Positions 1-8,085 of a DNA stretch of 62,243 nucleotides are shown piece by piece; position 1 is the stretch's first letter; every line of letters starts with the position of its first letter. The stretch covers positions 1-62,243 of the forward strand of contig JAGXSV010000030.1 of NCBI GenBank assembly GCA_018333605.1, read 5' to 3'. Source of the stretch: Hydrogenophaga sp. Lineage in GTDB: Bacteria > Pseudomonadota > Gammaproteobacteria > Burkholderiales > Burkholderiaceae_C. The translations under genes were made by a program, and so were the position numbers. Below the pieces are notes generated by a model, which saw nothing but the letters and a program-made list of their open reading frames with translations, did not search any database and was not told where the DNA came from.

Positions 1-315
1 AACACGGTCGAAACTTGATCCTGTGTTTCCGGGGGTGGGGCAGAGGTCTGTTGCACGGCAATCTCCCGGTGGAGGTATGTAGGCAACTGTAGGGCGCTGC
101 GGGCGCCTCGGGCATGCTGGATTCGCTGACAAATCTAGCCCACAGAGGTAGGTCACCGAGTAGTTCGACGTTGTCGATGCTGACTGGGCAATGCCGAGCT
201 GTTGCGATCCGGACACATGCATGTGTCCGCGAAGAATTTCGGACACGTGTCGGACACGGCAGATCCAGAAAGCAAAAAAGTCAGCAGGCGCTAACCTGCT
301 GACTCTTGATTTACT
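1..315. other. Intergenic left edge, no gene seen
   Basis: No reading frame here has a recognisable protein. The stretch lies just beyond the 3' end of the tRNA-Asn gene. Its only clear structure is a pair of palindromes sharing the word GGACAC: a perfect 20-base palindrome at 210-229 and a 10-base one, GACACGTGTC, at 242-251. They could be an operator or a recombination site; nothing in the window decides which. Confidence 0.5.
210..229. repeat. Perfect 20-bp palindrome
   Basis: CGGACACATGCATGTGTCCG equals its own reverse complement. Thirteen bases further on is a second palindrome with the same GGACAC half (242-251). The function is unknown; a dimeric repressor site or a site-specific recombination site are both possible. 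Confidence 0.6.
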
Positions 316-391
316 TGGCTCCCCGACCTGGACTCGAACCAGGGACCTGCGGATTAACAGTCCGTCGCTCTACCGACTGAGCTATCAGGGA
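316..391 (-). tRNA. tRNA-Asn (anticodon GTT)
   Basis: On the minus strand the 76 bases begin TCCCTGATAGCTCAGTCGG and end GGGGAGCCA. They form a full cloverleaf: acceptor stem TCCCTGA with TCGGGGA, a D arm with AGCTCAGTCGGTAGAGC, an anticodon loop CTGTTAA centred on GTT, and a T arm with GGTTCGAGTCC. The CCA end is encoded. tRNA genes are common integration sites, but no integrase or repeated tRNA end is visible nearby. Confidence 0.97.
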
Positions 392-401
392 ACAGCTTTT
401 A

Positions 402-431
402 ATTATAGGGACATTTCCACCACTTTTTCAA
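402..431 (-). promoter_or_regulatory. Sigma-70 promoter of tRNA-Asn
   Basis: Reading the minus strand, TTGAAA (431-426) is followed after 18 bases by a perfect TATAAT (407-402). The first base of the mature tRNA lies 10 bases downstream of the -10 box. This fits a strong stable-RNA promoter. The element sits between the tRNA and the 3' end of the TonB receptor gene. Confidence 0.75.
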
Positions 432-446
432 GTGGGCCGTGTTTTT

Positions 447-2663
447 TCAGAAATTTGTCTCGAGCGACAAGCGAACGGTCCGTGGTGCGTTTGGGAACAG
501 GTAGACGTGACCATACTGATAGGGCGATTCTTTGAAGAAACGCCTATCCAGCAGGTTGTCGACCGCCAAGGTCCAGGTAGCTGGTTGGTCTTGCAGCCGG
601 GTCTCGTAGCGCAGCGACGCGTCAATTCGTGTCCAGGAAGGCAGCTGCAAAGAACCGTTGGGCAGCACCGCCCGCCGGCCTTCGTGCGAGAGGTGGGCGC
701 CGAGGTGCAGCCCGGGCACAGCGGCCAGCGCGTGGCTGACGTTGGCTCTCAGTACCCAGTTGGGCACGTTGGTGGGGCGTTGGCCGTTCAGAGCCGGATC
801 GATCACCGAGCTGCGGCGTTCGGCGTGAATCCAGGTGGCGCTGGCGTTGTACGACCAGGCACCACTGGTGCGGCCACCGCCGAGTTCCAGTCCTTGGTGG
901 CGGGCGTTGCCGTCGATGATGCGGGTGCAGGAGTCATCCGCAGCGCATTCTGTTGCACCACCCAACAGCAGATCGCCAGACGCAGGGCGAACCATGCTGA
1001 ACAGGGTGGCGTTCCAGCGCTGGCCGCCGTCGTCTGATTTCAGCCCCAGTTCCCACTGCCGGCTTTTGAGTGCGGGCAGTGGCTCGCCCTGGTTGGTGTA
1101 GCGGGGGCGGCCGGGGGCGACTTCAGACTCGACACCTTGTCCCCAGCTGGCGTAGGCCATCTGTGCCGCGTTGAGCTGCCAGGTGGCTGCCAGCCATGGC
1201 GTGGTGACGTTCTGGGTATAGGCGGTGGACCGCGTTGCGTCGGTGCGCACGCTGGTGCGGTCGAGCCGCGTGTGGCGCAGGCCGAACCAGGTTTGAAGCT
1301 GGTCGTTCCAGCGAATCACGTCGGTGACGAAAAACTCGGTGCTGCGCTCGGTGCGGTTGGTGTACGGGTCGGTGAATTCGGCCAATGGCGCGAATGGGGG
1401 CAGGGTATAAATGTTGCCAATGCCCACTGGGTTGTACGGATCGTCGGCTTGCGGCTGACCCCGGTCGGTGAAGCGGCTGGTGAGCGCGCCGGCGCTTAAC
1501 TGGTGTTGAAGGCCGCCGGTGGTCAGCGTGCCATTGATGCGCCATTGAGCAGCCGTGGTGTTGCGGCGTTCGTTTTCGCTGCGGTAGTCGTACAGGTCGA
1601 AGTCGCCGTTGGGGCAATAGCTGAAAAGGTACTCATCTGAAACCGGTTCATAACAGCCATAGGGATACGCGAGTCGATCATCGGTCTTCAGCCGTTGCGT
1701 ACCCAACTGCGCTTGCCAGTTCCAGTCGTTGTTGATGGCCTGGGTGTAGCGCACGCTGCCGCTGAAATTCTGGAACACCACGGGCTGGGTCCAGGGCTGG
1801 GTGTTGATGTTGATGCGCGGGTCTGCCGGCAGCAGGGTGGTGCCCAGCAGACTCAGGCCTGGCACGCTGGCCTGGCTGCGGCGCGAGACTTCGAATTCCC
1901 CTTCCAGCAGGCTGTCGGGCGACAGGCGCGCGTCCATCGCCAGGGCCATCAGGGCGCGCTGGCCTTCGGTGCCATGCGCGTGGCTGTTCAGGCGCTCTCC
2001 AAGCAGGTTGAGGCGGTAGCCCACGTCTCGGTTGTCACCCAGGCGCCCGCCCAGGTCGGCATGCACCAGCGCGTTGCCGGTGCTGGCGGCGTCCAGGCGC
2101 AGGCTGCGCAATGTGTTTTGGGTGGGGCGCTTCACCACCAGGTTGAACAGGCCGCCGGGTGCGCTGGTGCCCGCCTGGATGCCGCTGGTGCCTTTCAGCA
2201 ACTCCACGCGCGCCAGGTGGTCCAGCGGGAGCGCGGTTTCGGCGCTGATGGGCAAGCCTTCGCGGCGGTAGTTGTAGGTGTTGTCGATCACGAAGCCGCG
2301 CACGCTGGCGTAGTCGTAGTAGCCGCCAGCGTTGTAGGCGTCTGAGACCGACGCGTCCAGGCGGTACAGGTCGCTCAAGCGGCGAGCACCTGTGTTGATG
2401 ATCTGGTCCGACGAGATCACGGTGGCGCTGAGCGGCGCAGTCGCCAGGGGCTGGTCAGCAAACCCACTGACGTCGGGCGAGGCCGTGACGGTGCTGCTTT
2501 GAATGACGATTTCAGCCAGGCTGGCGGTGGGTGCTGTGCTTTGCGCTTGCGCTGCGGATGTGCAAGCAAGCAGGCAAGCCAGGGCGGCAGCTCTGGGTTT
2601 GAAGGGACTTGCTGCCGCAGTGGGTAAGCAAATTGGGGATGCGTGTCGGGTGGTGGTTGCCAT
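447..2663 (-). CDS. TonB-dependent outer membrane receptor under TPP riboswitch control
   Basis: A 738-residue outer membrane receptor. Residues 1-40 look like a signal peptide ending AQA-Q. A TonB-box-like stretch (AEIVIQ, about 50-55) is followed by a plug domain (about 65-185, with LLKGTSGIQAGTSAPGG) and a 22-strand-type barrel ending in the usual terminal phenylalanine (LSLETNF). By family it resembles FhuA/FpvA-type siderophore receptors. However, a TPP riboswitch lies 80 bases upstream of the start, so the substrate is more likely thiamine, a thiamine phosphate or a thiamine precursor. The family assignment is clear; the substrate is inferred from the riboswitch alone. No inner-membrane thiamine transporter is adjacent. 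Confidence 0.9.
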   Translation of the reverse strand: MATTTRHASPICLPTAAASPFKPRAAALACLLACTSAAQAQSTAPTASLAEIVIQSSTVTASPDVSGFADQPLATAPLSATVISSDQIINTGARRLSDLYRLDASVSDAYNAGGYYDYASVRGFVIDNTYNYRREGLPISAETALPLDHLARVELLKGTSGIQAGTSAPGGLFNLVVKRPTQNTLRSLRLDAASTGNALVHADLGGRLGDNRDVGYRLNLLGERLNSHAHGTEGQRALMALAMDARLSPDSLLEGEFEVSRRSQASVPGLSLLGTTLLPADPRININTQPWTQPVVFQNFSGSVRYTQAINNDWNWQAQLGTQRLKTDDRLAYPYGCYEPVSDEYLFSYCPNGDFDLYDYRSENERRNTTAAQWRINGTLTTGGLQHQLSAGALTSRFTDRGQPQADDPYNPVGIGNIYTLPPFAPLAEFTDPYTNRTERSTEFFVTDVIRWNDQLQTWFGLRHTRLDRTSVRTDATRSTAYTQNVTTPWLAATWQLNAAQMAYASWGQGVESEVAPGRPRYTNQGEPLPALKSRQWELGLKSDDGGQRWNATLFSMVRPASGDLLLGGATECAADDSCTRIIDGNARHQGLELGGGRTSGAWSYNASATWIHAERRSSVIDPALNGQRPTNVPNWVLRANVSHALAAVPGLHLGAHLSHEGRRAVLPNGSLQLPSWTRIDASLRYETRLQDQPATWTLAVDNLLDRRFFKESPYQYGHVYLFPNAPRTVRLSLETNF

Positions 2664-2744
2664 GTGTGTTGTCCGTGGGACGTCAATGGCAGGTCGGCTG
2701 CACGCAAGGCTGAGACACTGCGGGCGGGTGTGCGTCAGTTTTTG

Positions 2745-2835
2745 AGTGGCTGCTTCCCTGCGCGAGGATTACCTCAATCAGGTTCAAAGAGACTTTCTCA
2801 GTCGCTGTCTTGTCAGACCGCAACACCCCCAGCGA
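2745..2835 (-). promoter_or_regulatory. TPP riboswitch (THI element)
   Basis: On the minus strand the conserved blocks appear in order and at normal spacing: GGGGGTG, then CTGAGA, then TTTGAACCTGAT, then GGTAAT, then GCGCAGGGAAGC. These are the signature bases of the thiamine pyrophosphate aptamer (pyrimidine-binding CTGAGA and the P4/P5 core). It precedes the TonB receptor by about 80 bases. High TPP would be expected to lower receptor expression, by translation block or termination; no clear terminator is seen between aptamer and start. Confidence 0.92.
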
Positions 2836-2867
2836 ACGCGCTTTTCCAAGCGCGTCGGAATTGTAGA

Positions 2868-2900
2868 TGCAAAAACAAAGCCCTCCGGGGGAGGGCTTTG
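2868..2900 (-). terminator. Rho-independent terminator after the ferredoxin reductase gene
   Basis: An 11-bp perfect stem, CAAAGCCCTCC (2876-2886) pairing with GGAGGGCTTTG (2890-2900), has a 3-base loop. On the minus strand it is followed by a run of T. It ends the fdxA-reductase unit before the TPP riboswitch and receptor gene, so the receptor is a separate transcription unit. Confidence 0.85.
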
Positions 2901-2942
2901 TTGGGGAGCCCGGACGGCTCAATGGGTTTTGATGGGATCGGC

Positions 2943-4043
2943 TCAGTCAAATACCGGTGACTCGACGCCCAGCACCTTGTGTAGTTTGGGGCTGGTGGTG
3001 GTGTATTGCAGAAACACTTTCTTGTCCGGAAAGATGATGGGCATGGCGCCAAAAGCGGCCAGCGCGCATTCGTGGAAACCGCACAAAATAAGTTTCTTCT
3101 TACCCGGGTAGGTGTTGATGTCGCCCACCGCGAAGATGCCGGGAACGCTGGTGGAAAACTTTTCGGTGTCCACGACCAACTGTTTGCGCTCAATCTCCAG
3201 GCCCCAATCGGCAATGGGCCCGAGCTTGGGCGACAAACCAAAAAAGACCAGCAGCACGTTGAGCGGCACCAGGCGGGTCACAGCGTCAGAGCCGGTGACT
3301 TTGACACCGCTGAGGCGGCCGTCTTTTTCTTCATGGCCGGTGATCTGGCCGACGATGAGCTGCATTTCCAGTTGTTCACACCGTTCGCGCATCTTGGCCA
3401 CGTTGGCGGGCGCAGCCTTGAAGCCGTCGCGGCGGTGGATCAGGATCACGCTCTCGGCTTTGTTCGGGCCTTCGGCCGCGAAGTTGAGCGCCCAGTCGAT
3501 GGCCGAGTCGCCACCGCCCACGATGACCAGGTTTTTGCCAGCGAAGTCGGCCGGGTTCTTGACCCGGTAGAACACCTGTGTGCCGTCGAAACGCTCCAGG
3601 CCGTCGACCTTCAGCAGGCGCGGCTGAAAGGCACCCACCCCGGCGGCAATGAACAAGGTCTTGGTGAGAAACCGGGTGCCTTTGGACGTGGCGACGAAGA
3701 AGCGCCCGTCATCTTGTTGCGCCACGGTGGTCACTTCCTGACCCAAGTGGAACGTGGCGCCAAAGGGGGCAATCTGCTTGAGCAGGCTGTCGGTGAGTTC
3801 CTGGCCGGTACAGACTGGAATGGCCGGTATGTCGTAAATCGGCTTGTCGGGGTACAGTTCCACGGGCTGGCCACCGGGGTAGGGCAGCGCGTCGATCACA
3901 TGCGCCTTGATCTCCAGCAACCCGAGTTCAAACACCTGAAACAGGCCCACCGGACCGGCACCCACGATGACGGCATCGGTTTCGATCGGGCCATCGTGCT
4001 CAGCGGCGGTGTCCATCACGGCAGGTGCCAGTTGCGGGTCCAT
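2943..4043 (-). CDS. Thioredoxin-reductase-like ferredoxin--NADP(+) reductase
   Basis: A 366-residue FAD/NAD(P)H oxidoreductase. The FAD-binding GAGPVG is at residues 28-33, the NADPH-binding GGGDSA at 176-181 and a second FAD motif, FAVGDI, near 305. The CxxC redox pair of true thioredoxin reductase is absent, which points to the YumC-type ferredoxin-NADP reductase branch. It starts 5 bases after the fdxA stop codon, so the two are co-transcribed and probably work together: NADPH to reductase to FdxA. With the ferredoxin-type sulfite reductase a few kilobases away, it may supply electrons for sulfur assimilation. That partnership is inferred. Confidence 0.88.
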   Translation of the reverse strand: MDPQLAPAVMDTAAEHDGPIETDAVIVGAGPVGLFQVFELGLLEIKAHVIDALPYPGGQPVELYPDKPIYDIPAIPVCTGQELTDSLLKQIAPFGATFHLGQEVTTVAQQDDGRFFVATSKGTRFLTKTLFIAAGVGAFQPRLLKVDGLERFDGTQVFYRVKNPADFAGKNLVIVGGGDSAIDWALNFAAEGPNKAESVILIHRRDGFKAAPANVAKMRERCEQLEMQLIVGQITGHEEKDGRLSGVKVTGSDAVTRLVPLNVLLVFFGLSPKLGPIADWGLEIERKQLVVDTEKFSTSVPGIFAVGDINTYPGKKKLILCGFHECALAAFGAMPIIFPDKKVFLQYTTTSPKLHKVLGVESPVFD

Positions 4044-4048
4044 GCTGT

Positions 4049-4378
4049 TCAGCGGATCAGCTCGGACAGCTTGCCCGTGCGGTCCTTCCAGTCATCGGCG
4101 TCGGGCAGCGGCTCTTTGCGCTTGGTGATGCTTTTCCAGCCCGGCAGCACGGCCAGATCGGCGTTGAGCTTGGTCATGTGCAACTGGTCCTTGGGCAGGT
4201 CTTCTTCGGCGTAGATCGCGCTGACCGGGCATTCGGGAATGCAGACGGCGCAGTCGATGCACTCATCGGGGTCGATGGTCAGGAAGTTGGGACCTTCACG
4301 GAAACAGTCGACGGGGCAGACGTCCACACAATCGGTGTACTTGCAGCGGATGCAGGATTCGGTGACAACGTGGGTCAT
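4049..4378 (-). CDS. fdxA: 7Fe ferredoxin FdxA
   Basis: A 109-residue soluble ferredoxin with nine N-terminal cysteines at 9, 12, 17, 21, 25, 40, 43, 46 and 50. This is the exact spacing of Azotobacter-type 7Fe ferredoxins carrying one [3Fe-4S] and one [4Fe-4S] cluster. The C-terminal extension (residues 60-109) is also typical. It heads a two-gene operon with the ferredoxin reductase. The partner enzyme is not shown by the sequence; nearby CysI is a candidate. Confidence 0.95.
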   Translation of the reverse strand: MTHVVTESCIRCKYTDCVDVCPVDCFREGPNFLTIDPDECIDCAVCIPECPVSAIYAEEDLPKDQLHMTKLNADLAVLPGWKSITKRKEPLPDADDWKDRTGKLSELIR

Positions 4379-4484
4379 GGTGGTGGGTGCGGTTCGGTGA
4401 AACCTTGGATTTTAGGGTTTCCCAGAGGGTAAGGCGGGGTCAAGCCCCTTGCGTTGACATAAGTTAAGGTTGTCCGGCGCGGGT

Positions 4485-5810
4485 TCAGTTCACCAGCAGG
4501 GCGCCAGAGGTCTTGTGGCTGGCCGTGTCCACAAGCACCAGGGAGCCCAATGCGCGCGACAGCGCAAACGGCAGGGTCACCAGGGGCTCTTGCAGACTCA
4601 GTTCGATGTGACCGATGGCGTTGGGTTCCAGCTGCGTGGCGTCCTCTTCGGCCAGGGTGTTGATATCGAGCTTGTGCACGATGCGCTTGACCTTGGCCTT
4701 GACCCAGCGGTGACCGTGCAGCGCCCAGTAGACGCGGCCTGCCACCAGGGTTTCGTCGTCCAGCCAGGCCACGGTGGCGCGGATCTCGCGGCTGCCTTCC
4801 AGGGCTGTACCGCCGCTGTTGTCGGCCGCCAGCAGCCAGTCGCCGCGTGATACGTCGACCTCGCGGTCCAGCACGATGCCTGCGCTGTGACCAGCCTGCA
4901 CGGCTTTGGGTGTGCGCGCATGGTCGAGAACTTGCGCCACTTGGGCGGTTTGGCCGCTGGGCATGACCTTCACTTGCTGACCCGGCTGCACGCCGCCGGT
5001 GGCCACACGGCCCCAGAACACGCGGCGGCCCTGGCTGGTGTCGGACGAACTGCTGAACTTTTCAACCCATTGCACCGGAAAAGCGAAAGGCAGCGCCGTG
5101 TCGGCGGCTGTCACGGGCAGGTGTTCCAGAATTTCCAGCAGCGTGGGGCCTGTGTAGCCGCACCATGCGGCGTCGCCAGCGGCGTCCACCACGTTCCAGC
5201 CTTTGAGCGCTGAGACCGGCACGGTGGCCGCGACGGTGATGCCCGCTTCGGCGGCAAAGGCCATCAACGCGCCGCTGATGTGAGCGAACGCCAGCGCGCT
5301 GTCGGCCACGGCGTCGAGCTTGTTCACAGCAAACACGATGGACGGCACGCGCAGCAGTTTCAGCAGCAGCGAATGGCGGCGGGTCTGCACCAAGAGCTTC
5401 AGCCCGGCGTCTTTCCAGTCGAGCTTGGTGGCGTCCACCAGCACCACGGCCGCGTCGGCGCTGGAGGCTGCCGTGACCATGTTGCGGGTGTACTGTTCGT
5501 GGCCGGGCGCGTCGCCGATGATGAATTTGCGGGTTTCGGTGTTGAAGTAGCGGTAGGCCACGTCGATGGTGATGCCCTGTTCGCGCTCGGCCGACAGGCC
5601 GTCGGTCAGCAGTGCGAGGTCGGTCTCACCCTGGCGCTGCACACCGGCCAGGTGGTCTTGCAGCACGGCTTTGCTGTCCACCAGCAGGCGGCCAATGAGC
5701 GTGCTTTTGCCGTCGTCCACCGAACCGCAGGTGATGAATTTCAGGGCGGGGCGCGTGTCGGTGGCGGTGGCGGTGGCGGTGGCGGTGGAAGGAAAAACTA
5801 CAGCGTTCAT
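4485..5810 (-). CDS. cysN: Sulfate adenylyltransferase subunit 1 (GTPase)
   Basis: A 441-residue GTPase subunit of ATP sulfurylase. With CysD it makes adenosine 5'-phosphosulfate (APS) from ATP and sulfate, driven by GTP hydrolysis. The G1 P-loop GSVDDGKST is at residues 29-37, followed by DAPGH (G3) and NKLD (G4). The length fits CysN alone: there is no C-terminal APS kinase (CysC) domain, consistent with direct APS reduction by the neighbouring CysH. It is the last gene of the operon. Its N-terminus encodes a short Thr-Ala repeat (residues 9-17) from a hexanucleotide repeat. Confidence 0.96.
   Translation of the reverse strand: MNAVVFPSTATATATATDTRPALKFITCGSVDDGKSTLIGRLLVDSKAVLQDHLAGVQRQGETDLALLTDGLSAEREQGITIDVAYRYFNTETRKFIIGDAPGHEQYTRNMVTAASSADAAVVLVDATKLDWKDAGLKLLVQTRRHSLLLKLLRVPSIVFAVNKLDAVADSALAFAHISGALMAFAAEAGITVAATVPVSALKGWNVVDAAGDAAWCGYTGPTLLEILEHLPVTAADTALPFAFPVQWVEKFSSSSDTSQGRRVFWGRVATGGVQPGQQVKVMPSGQTAQVAQVLDHARTPKAVQAGHSAGIVLDREVDVSRGDWLLAADNSGGTALEGSREIRATVAWLDDETLVAGRVYWALHGHRWVKAKVKRIVHKLDINTLAEEDATQLEPNAIGHIELSLQEPLVTLPFALSRALGSLVLVDTASHKTSGALLVN
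5758..5789. repeat. GGTGGC hexanucleotide microsatellite inside cysN
   Basis: About five tandem copies of GGTGGC lie in the first 20 codons of cysN and encode alternating Thr and Ala. Because the unit is six bases, copy-number change would lengthen or shorten the protein without a frameshift. Confidence 0.8.
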
Positions 5811-5878
5811 GGTTGGGTCCGAGAAAAGTGTCTTGTTTTAGAACGCCGCAGAACCGGCTATGCCGGGCTGCTGGCGTT

Positions 5879-5892
5879 GCCCCTTGAGGGGC
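5879..5892. repeat. Small hairpin in the cysD-cysN gap
   Basis: GCCCCTTGAGGGGC is a perfect inverted repeat in the 112-base gap between cysD and cysN, followed by GGGGGTGGGGGTGGG. Similar GCCCC..GGGGC hairpins are scattered between genes in Comamonadaceae. It may be a REP-like element or an mRNA-processing hairpin; it has no T-run and is unlikely to be a full terminator. Confidence 0.4.
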
Positions 5893-5922
5893 GAAGCGAT
5901 AAGCGATGGGGGTGGGGGTGGG

Positions 5923-6867
5923 CTAAAAATACCCGTCTTTCTTGCGCTTCTCCATCGAAGCTTCCGACGTCTTGTCGTCCATGCGCGTCGCGCCGCGCTC
6001 GCTCACGTCAGCGGCCAGCGTTTCAATCACGATGTCGGCGGCCGTGGCGGCCAGGCTTTCCACCGGGCAGGTGCAGGTGATGTCGCCCACGGTGCGAAAG
6101 CGCACGTCGCGCACCTGCACGGTTTCGCCGTCTTTTGGTGGAGTCAGTTCCGTGACGGGCACCAGCAAACCACGGCGGTCCACCACCTCGCGCTGGTGCG
6201 TGTAATAGATCGATGGGAGGGCGATGTTTTCGCGCTCGATGTACTGCCACACGTCCAGCTCGGTCCAGTTGCTGATGGGGAACACGCGGAAGTGTTCGCC
6301 CGGGGCCAGGCGGGTGTTGAACAGGGTCCACAGCTCGGGCCGCTGGGCCTTGGGTTGCCACTGGCCGAAGCTGTCGCGGTGCGAAAAGATGCGCTCCTTG
6401 GCGCGGGCCTTTTCTTCGTCACGGCGGGCGCCGCCGATCAGCGCATCGAAGCGGAATTCTTCAATCGCTTCGAGCAGCGTGACCGACTGGTGCACGTTGC
6501 GGCTCTCTCCGGGGTGGGCCAGGCGCACGGTGCCCCGCTTCATGGAGTCTTCGACCTGGCGCACGATCAACTCGGCCTGCAGTTCGGCGGCGCGGCTGTC
6601 GCGGAAATCGGTCACTTCGGGGAAGTTGTGGCCGGTGTCGATCATCAGCAGCGGGTAAGGGATGCGGCCAGCGCCGAAAGCTTTTTCGGCGCATCGCAGC
6701 ATCACCAGCGAGTCCTTGCCGCCCGAAAAGAGCAGGGCGGGGCGCTCGAAAGCCGCCGCCACTTCGCGCAGGATGAAGATGGTTTCTTCTTCGAGCGCGT
6801 CCAGGTGGGCGTTGCTCAGGTGGTGTTCGGTGGTCTGCAGCACGGCGGTTTCGGTACGGGCGTTCAT
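5923..6867 (-). CDS. cysD: Sulfate adenylyltransferase subunit 2
   Basis: The catalytic subunit of ATP sulfurylase (314 residues), which joins ATP and sulfate to form APS with CysN. The PP-loop SGGKDS is at residues 48-53, and the family block FPISNWTELDVW follows in the second half. I chose the ATG at 6867 (MNARTETAV) rather than an upstream in-frame start that would run into cysH; this leaves a 19-base gap after cysH. It belongs to the cysI-DUF934-cysH-cysD-cysN operon. Confidence 0.95.
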   Translation of the reverse strand: MNARTETAVLQTTEHHLSNAHLDALEEETIFILREVAAAFERPALLFSGGKDSLVMLRCAEKAFGAGRIPYPLLMIDTGHNFPEVTDFRDSRAAELQAELIVRQVEDSMKRGTVRLAHPGESRNVHQSVTLLEAIEEFRFDALIGGARRDEEKARAKERIFSHRDSFGQWQPKAQRPELWTLFNTRLAPGEHFRVFPISNWTELDVWQYIERENIALPSIYYTHQREVVDRRGLLVPVTELTPPKDGETVQVRDVRFRTVGDITCTCPVESLAATAADIVIETLAADVSERGATRMDDKTSEASMEKRKKDGYF

Positions 6868-6886
6868 GGTGTTTTGCTCGAAAAAT

Positions 6887-7633
6887 TCAGGCAGCCTGGG
6901 GGCGTTGGGATTCGATGGACTGCACATGCAAGCCGCACTCTTTGGCTTTTTCGTCTTCCCACCACCAGCGGCCGGCGCGGAAGTCTTCGCCCACGCTGAT
7001 GGCACGGGTGCAGGGCGCGCAACCAATGCTGGGGTAAAACTGGTCGTGCAGGGCGTTGTAGTCCAGTCGGTGCTGGGCGATGAAGTGCCACACGTCGCCC
7101 CAGGTCCATTCCACCAGTGGACTGATCTTCACGCGGGCGCCAAATGCGCCGGTTTCTTGCACGATGTCGGCCACTTCGGCGCGGGCGTTGGACTGTTCGC
7201 GGCGCAGCCCGGTGATCCAGCCGTCTTTGCCGGCCAAGGCGCGGGCCAGCGGCTCCATCTTGCGGATGTCGCAGCACTGCTTGCGCAGGTCCATGCTTTG
7301 GTACATGGCCTCTTCGCCGTGGTGGCGCACAAACTTCGCTACCGACTCGTTTTTGGGGCGGTACACCTCGACGCTGCGGGTGTAACGTTGCTCAATCTGG
7401 CCCACCAATGCCAGCGTTTCGGGGTGCAGCTTTCCGGTGTCGAGCACAAATATGCCGCTCTGAATGCCCGCCATGTGAATCAGGTGGGTGACCACCATGT
7501 CTTCAGCGCCCAGACTGGAGGCCTGGGTCAGCTTGGGGTAATCGCTCACGGCGCGTTGCAACAAGGCCAGGCTGTGCGCCACCTTGTCTGCAAAGGTGGG
7601 GGACGGGGCGTTGTAAAGGTCGATGGCGCTCAT
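6887..7633 (-). CDS. cysH: Assimilatory APS reductase (CysH family)
   Basis: A 248-residue thioredoxin-dependent reductase that turns APS (or PAPS) into sulfite. Beyond the catalytic cysteine in KECGLH (C233) it has C120-C121 and C205-x2-C208. These are the four [4Fe-4S] ligands of the APS-reducing branch, absent from enterobacterial PAPS reductases. This agrees with the missing APS kinase in this operon. It lies between the DUF934 gene and cysD. Confidence 0.94.
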   Translation of the reverse strand: MSAIDLYNAPSPTFADKVAHSLALLQRAVSDYPKLTQASSLGAEDMVVTHLIHMAGIQSGIFVLDTGKLHPETLALVGQIEQRYTRSVEVYRPKNESVAKFVRHHGEEAMYQSMDLRKQCCDIRKMEPLARALAGKDGWITGLRREQSNARAEVADIVQETGAFGARVKISPLVEWTWGDVWHFIAQHRLDYNALHDQFYPSIGCAPCTRAISVGEDFRAGRWWWEDEKAKECGLHVQSIESQRPQAA

Positions 7634-7645
7634 GGGGCATCCTGC

Positions 7646-8056
7646 TCAGGCGTGTGTGACCACGGATGCCACAAAATGCGGCGCGGTGTGCACCGCATCG
7701 CCTTGGTAAAAAGCCGGGAAGTGGGTCAGCAGCGCTTGGCCATGCGCCAGGTTCTGGTCGGCGCGCAGCACGGCTTGTGTGAAGCCGCTGCGCTGCATTT
7801 GCAGCAGCTGGTCAAGCAGCACGTCACCGGTGGCGCGAATGGTACCGGTGAAACCGAGGCGCCGGCGCAGCAAAAACGCCTGGCTGAAGGCCCGCCCGTC
7901 GTTGAACTTTGGGAACTGCAGCTCGATCACGGTGATGCCGCTCAGGTCGGCTTCGCGCGGGTCGCTGTCGTTGGTCAACACCAGGCGCTGGTGCTCGGGC
8001 TCGGCAGGCACAAAGTGGTCGGCCAGTGCCAGGTCAAGAAAAGTGGTCGTGCTCAT
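7646..8056 (-). CDS. DUF934 family protein of the sulfite reductase operon
   Basis: A 136-residue soluble protein of the DUF934 family, with the family-like block RLGFTGTIRATGDVLLDQ in the middle. Genes of this family usually sit directly after cysI in beta- and alphaproteobacteria, as here (30 bases after cysI, 12 bases before cysH). The molecular role is not established; placement suggests an accessory part in sulfite reduction. No metal-binding cluster or membrane segment is visible. Confidence 0.88.
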   Translation of the reverse strand: MSTTTFLDLALADHFVPAEPEHQRLVLTNDSDPREADLSGITVIELQFPKFNDGRAFSQAFLLRRRLGFTGTIRATGDVLLDQLLQMQRSGFTQAVLRADQNLAHGQALLTHFPAFYQGDAVHTAPHFVASVVTHA

Positions 8057-8085
8057 GGGTGTTCCTGTCGTGTCGGCTCAGCGTT

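Noticed and set aside
418-436. Hairpin CCACTT-TTTC-AAGTGG after the TonB receptor gene as a terminator
   Set aside because: It overlaps the -35 box of the tRNA promoter and has no U-run on the minus strand; a terminator cannot be supported.
5758-5789. Phase variation of cysN by slippage
   Set aside because: The repeat unit is six bases, so changes in copy number keep the reading frame and cannot switch the gene off.
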